From Cricetomys ansorgei (Eukaryota > Chordata > Mammalia > Rodentia > Nesomyidae): DNA of 64,000 bases. This document shows, piece by piece, positions 61,786 to 64,000 of this stretch. Made by a program: the position numbers and the translations under genes. Under the pieces are notes generated by a model that did not search any database, had not been told where the DNA came from, and was given only the letters and a program-made list of their open reading frames with translations. Position 1 is the stretch's first letter. Every line of letters starts with the position of its first letter. The stretch is taken from the NCBI GenBank assembly GCA_026225945.1, contig JAMJFZ010002307.1, positions 6,113,001 through 6,177,000 on the forward strand, given 5' to 3'.

Positions 61786-62375
61786 AAAAGTCCAGTATTT
61801 AAAAATGGATGTTACACAGAGGAGGCTTAGTGGTTAAGAGCACTTTTTATACAATCAAGACGGGCGTTTCATATATTGGCAAAGATAACTTCTAGGGAAT
61901 GGAAAGATCACTCTAGGGAATGATCTACAGCACTGGTGTTGCTCTCACCTGTGCATCATGACTTTTGGGGGGTCTAACAACTCTTTCAAAGGAGTCACCT
62001 AAGACCATGCATATCAGATATTTACATTGTGATTCATAATAGTAGCAAATAATAAGTAGCAACAAAAATAATTTTATGGTTGGGGTTCACCACAACATGA
62101 GGAGCTGTATTAAAGGGTTGAAGCATTGGGAAGATTGAGAATCACTGGTCTTCAGAGTTAAAATGACTACATTAACAACTAATCTTGCCCTAATGCCAAC
62201 ATTATCTGCATCATTTCTACATCTTAGGTATAAATAAAATGTCCGTTCAAAGTAATCATTTTGACAGATATTCAATTCCTACTATAGGGATAATTTTTAA
62301 AAAAATGTTTGTTTGAAAAAATTGTGTATGTTTGTATCTGTGTACACATGGGTGTTCAGATGTCCATGGCATGCC

Positions 62376-62583
62376 TTATCCATCCATCTACCTACCCACT
62401 CACATGTCCGTCCATCCATCCATCCAACCACTCGTCTACCCACCCATCTACACGTCTACCCACCATCCACCCATCCATTCATACATTTATCCATCCATCT
62501 TCCCAACCACCCAACCATGAACCCACCCCTCCATCCATCCATACACCCACCCACTCACCAACCTATCCATCCATTTCTCTACC
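62376..62583. repeat. CCAT/CCAC tetranucleotide repeat
   Basis: About 200 bp of imperfect ccat, ccac and ctac units; accounts for the His/Pro/Ser-rich open frames in this place. Confidence 0.95.
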
Positions 62584-62894
62584 CATCCAACATCTCTTGG
62601 TGAATCCTCAGTGATAATCATAAACAAAAACAGACACAAACAAAATAATTTAGAGCTATGAAAAAATAGAGACAACATAAAGAGTGTGGTGTGGGTCAGA
62701 TGTCCGAGCTGCATTAAACGTGGACTTAAGAAGATAAGCTATATAACAGCATTTATTACAGGCACAGGACACAGGCTAATAAAACTACAAAATAGTCAGA
62801 TAGCCTAATGCTTTCCAGAGTCATGAAATTCACCCTTTTTTGGATACTTGGTTATTGGAAAAAAAAAAAAAAAAACTAGGAGCAAAAAAATTAC

Positions 62895-62937
<43 letters not shown>
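62895..62937. repeat. (TA)n microsatellite
   Basis: About 20 TA units with one GT interruption, after an A-rich run at 62858-62875. Confidence 0.97.
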
Positions 62938-62939
62938 CT

Positions 62940-64000
62940 TTCTCCAGGGTTAGCTGAATTGACACAAACATGTTAAGAGTGTAGGATGCTTTTTTTAAGT
63001 GTAGAAGGAGATGCAAAGGGTAAACAAATCAGGTGTGTCACAGTATGCACTTCGCACAACTCTAGGTGGCACCATTCATGTGGATTACGAAACATATGGA
63101 TCACCTGACTCATGAAAATTATTGCTTTGATACTACAGGTTAAGTTAAACCTGCATCAATTTCCATTTTCATTCCCCTACATCTGAACTCAAGAGTTTGT
63201 ACTTTTCTTTGACCTCATCCCCTCATAAAATACCACTGGCCTTTGTTTGACTAACGAAGAAGTAAGTGATACCAATATAAAATGCAAGTCCTTCCCTTGG
63301 TGTGTAGGTGAACCAACACAGTCAGGAAGATTACATAGCTGTAAGCACAGACTTTGCTCCAAGGGTCACTACTGGTACAAGAACCGTTCACAGCCTGGTC
63401 TCTCACCTTTAAGTGATATAACATGGACATTATTCTTTTCACTTGTGAAACTTCTGAAAATAAAGTTGTCCTGGCTGCATCTCAGGTCTTGTCAGTCTCG
63501 TTCGGTCTATGGGTGATACACAATGGCCCCCACCAGTCATGAGATCGACCACTCAAAAGTACCTTCCAAGGAACTGGCTAATTTGCTTTATGCAGAATAC
63601 AGCTGAGATCCAGCCTCTCAAGGTTTGCCTATATTCAAAAGTTTCTACCAAGGCAAGGGCAAAGTTAAAGGGCTCTCCTCTGAATTGCTCTGTGATACAT
63701 ACTAATACAGGGATAGATCTTAGTAATTTAGACTGCTCATCATTATTGAAACATTAACAAAATTCCCCTTAGAAAACAAGTTCATTAAAACTTACAGAAT
63801 CCTTTCTATGAAAATAAGTTTCACCAGAGTCAATATGTAAAATGATAAAAAGAAAATGTGCTTTCAACATTTTGAAATCTCAGGTCCTATATTCATATAC
63901 TTATTCCTTTTTATTAGTAGTTGATAGCAAGTTGCTTGAGATAAACACAATGCTTTAAATGAGTCAGTAATGCCCGCAAGTGCTACTGGAGGAGACTAAC
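62940..64000. other. Unique DNA at right edge, no gene
   Basis: No repeat and no exon recognised; exon 2 of Pde3a was looked for and not found here. Confidence 0.5.

Overview
The window is nuclear DNA from a muroid rodent. The evidence is a mixture of rodent SINEs (B1, B2/B3, B4, an ID-like copy), rodent MaLR LTRs (ORR1-like and MT-like), L1 (Lx-like) fragments and many CA/GA/GATA microsatellites, together with one vertebrate gene split by large introns. The SINE copies are all diverged, so I cannot say whether the animal is mouse, rat, hamster, vole or deer mouse.

The only gene I can support is Pde3a, which encodes the cGMP-inhibited 3',5'-cyclic nucleotide phosphodiesterase 3A. It lies on the minus strand. 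Five consecutive coding exons are present, and their reading phases fit together without a gap: exon 3 (18579-18833, 255 nt), exon 4 (18040-18194, 155 nt), exon 5 (11408-11532, 125 nt), exon 6 (4866-5073, 208 nt) and exon 7 (613-698, 86 nt). Together they encode about 276 residues of the regulatory linker between the N-terminal membrane-association region and the catalytic HD domain. Exon 4 carries the short Thr/Ser/Ala/Gly segment that is mutated in human hypertension with brachydactyly. Numbering follows the human gene, in which that hotspot exon is exon 4. Exons 1-2 and the catalytic exons 8-16 were not found and should lie outside the window.

Layout: 1-612 is the start of intron 7; 699-4865 intron 6; 5074-11407 intron 5; 11533-18039 intron 4; 18195-18578 intron 3; and 18834-64000 at least 45 kb of intron 2. 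The introns hold only repeats and unique non-coding DNA. No second gene, RNA gene, CpG island or intact transposon was recognised. All long open frames outside the exons lie in repeats or lack recognisable homology.

Points worth a second look: intron 5 appears to use a GC-AG splice pair with an ideal GC donor; exons 3-4 are bracketed by a 0.7-kb CA-rich block and a 0.4-kb TG-rich block that could pair in the transcript; three minisatellites (57 bp x 4 beside exon 4, 63 bp x 2 perfect, 25 bp x 8 grown from an LTR edge); a perfect TGACGTCA in a repeat-poor part of intron 2; an old SINE 40 nt from the exon 3 acceptor; and an MT LTR nested in an L1.
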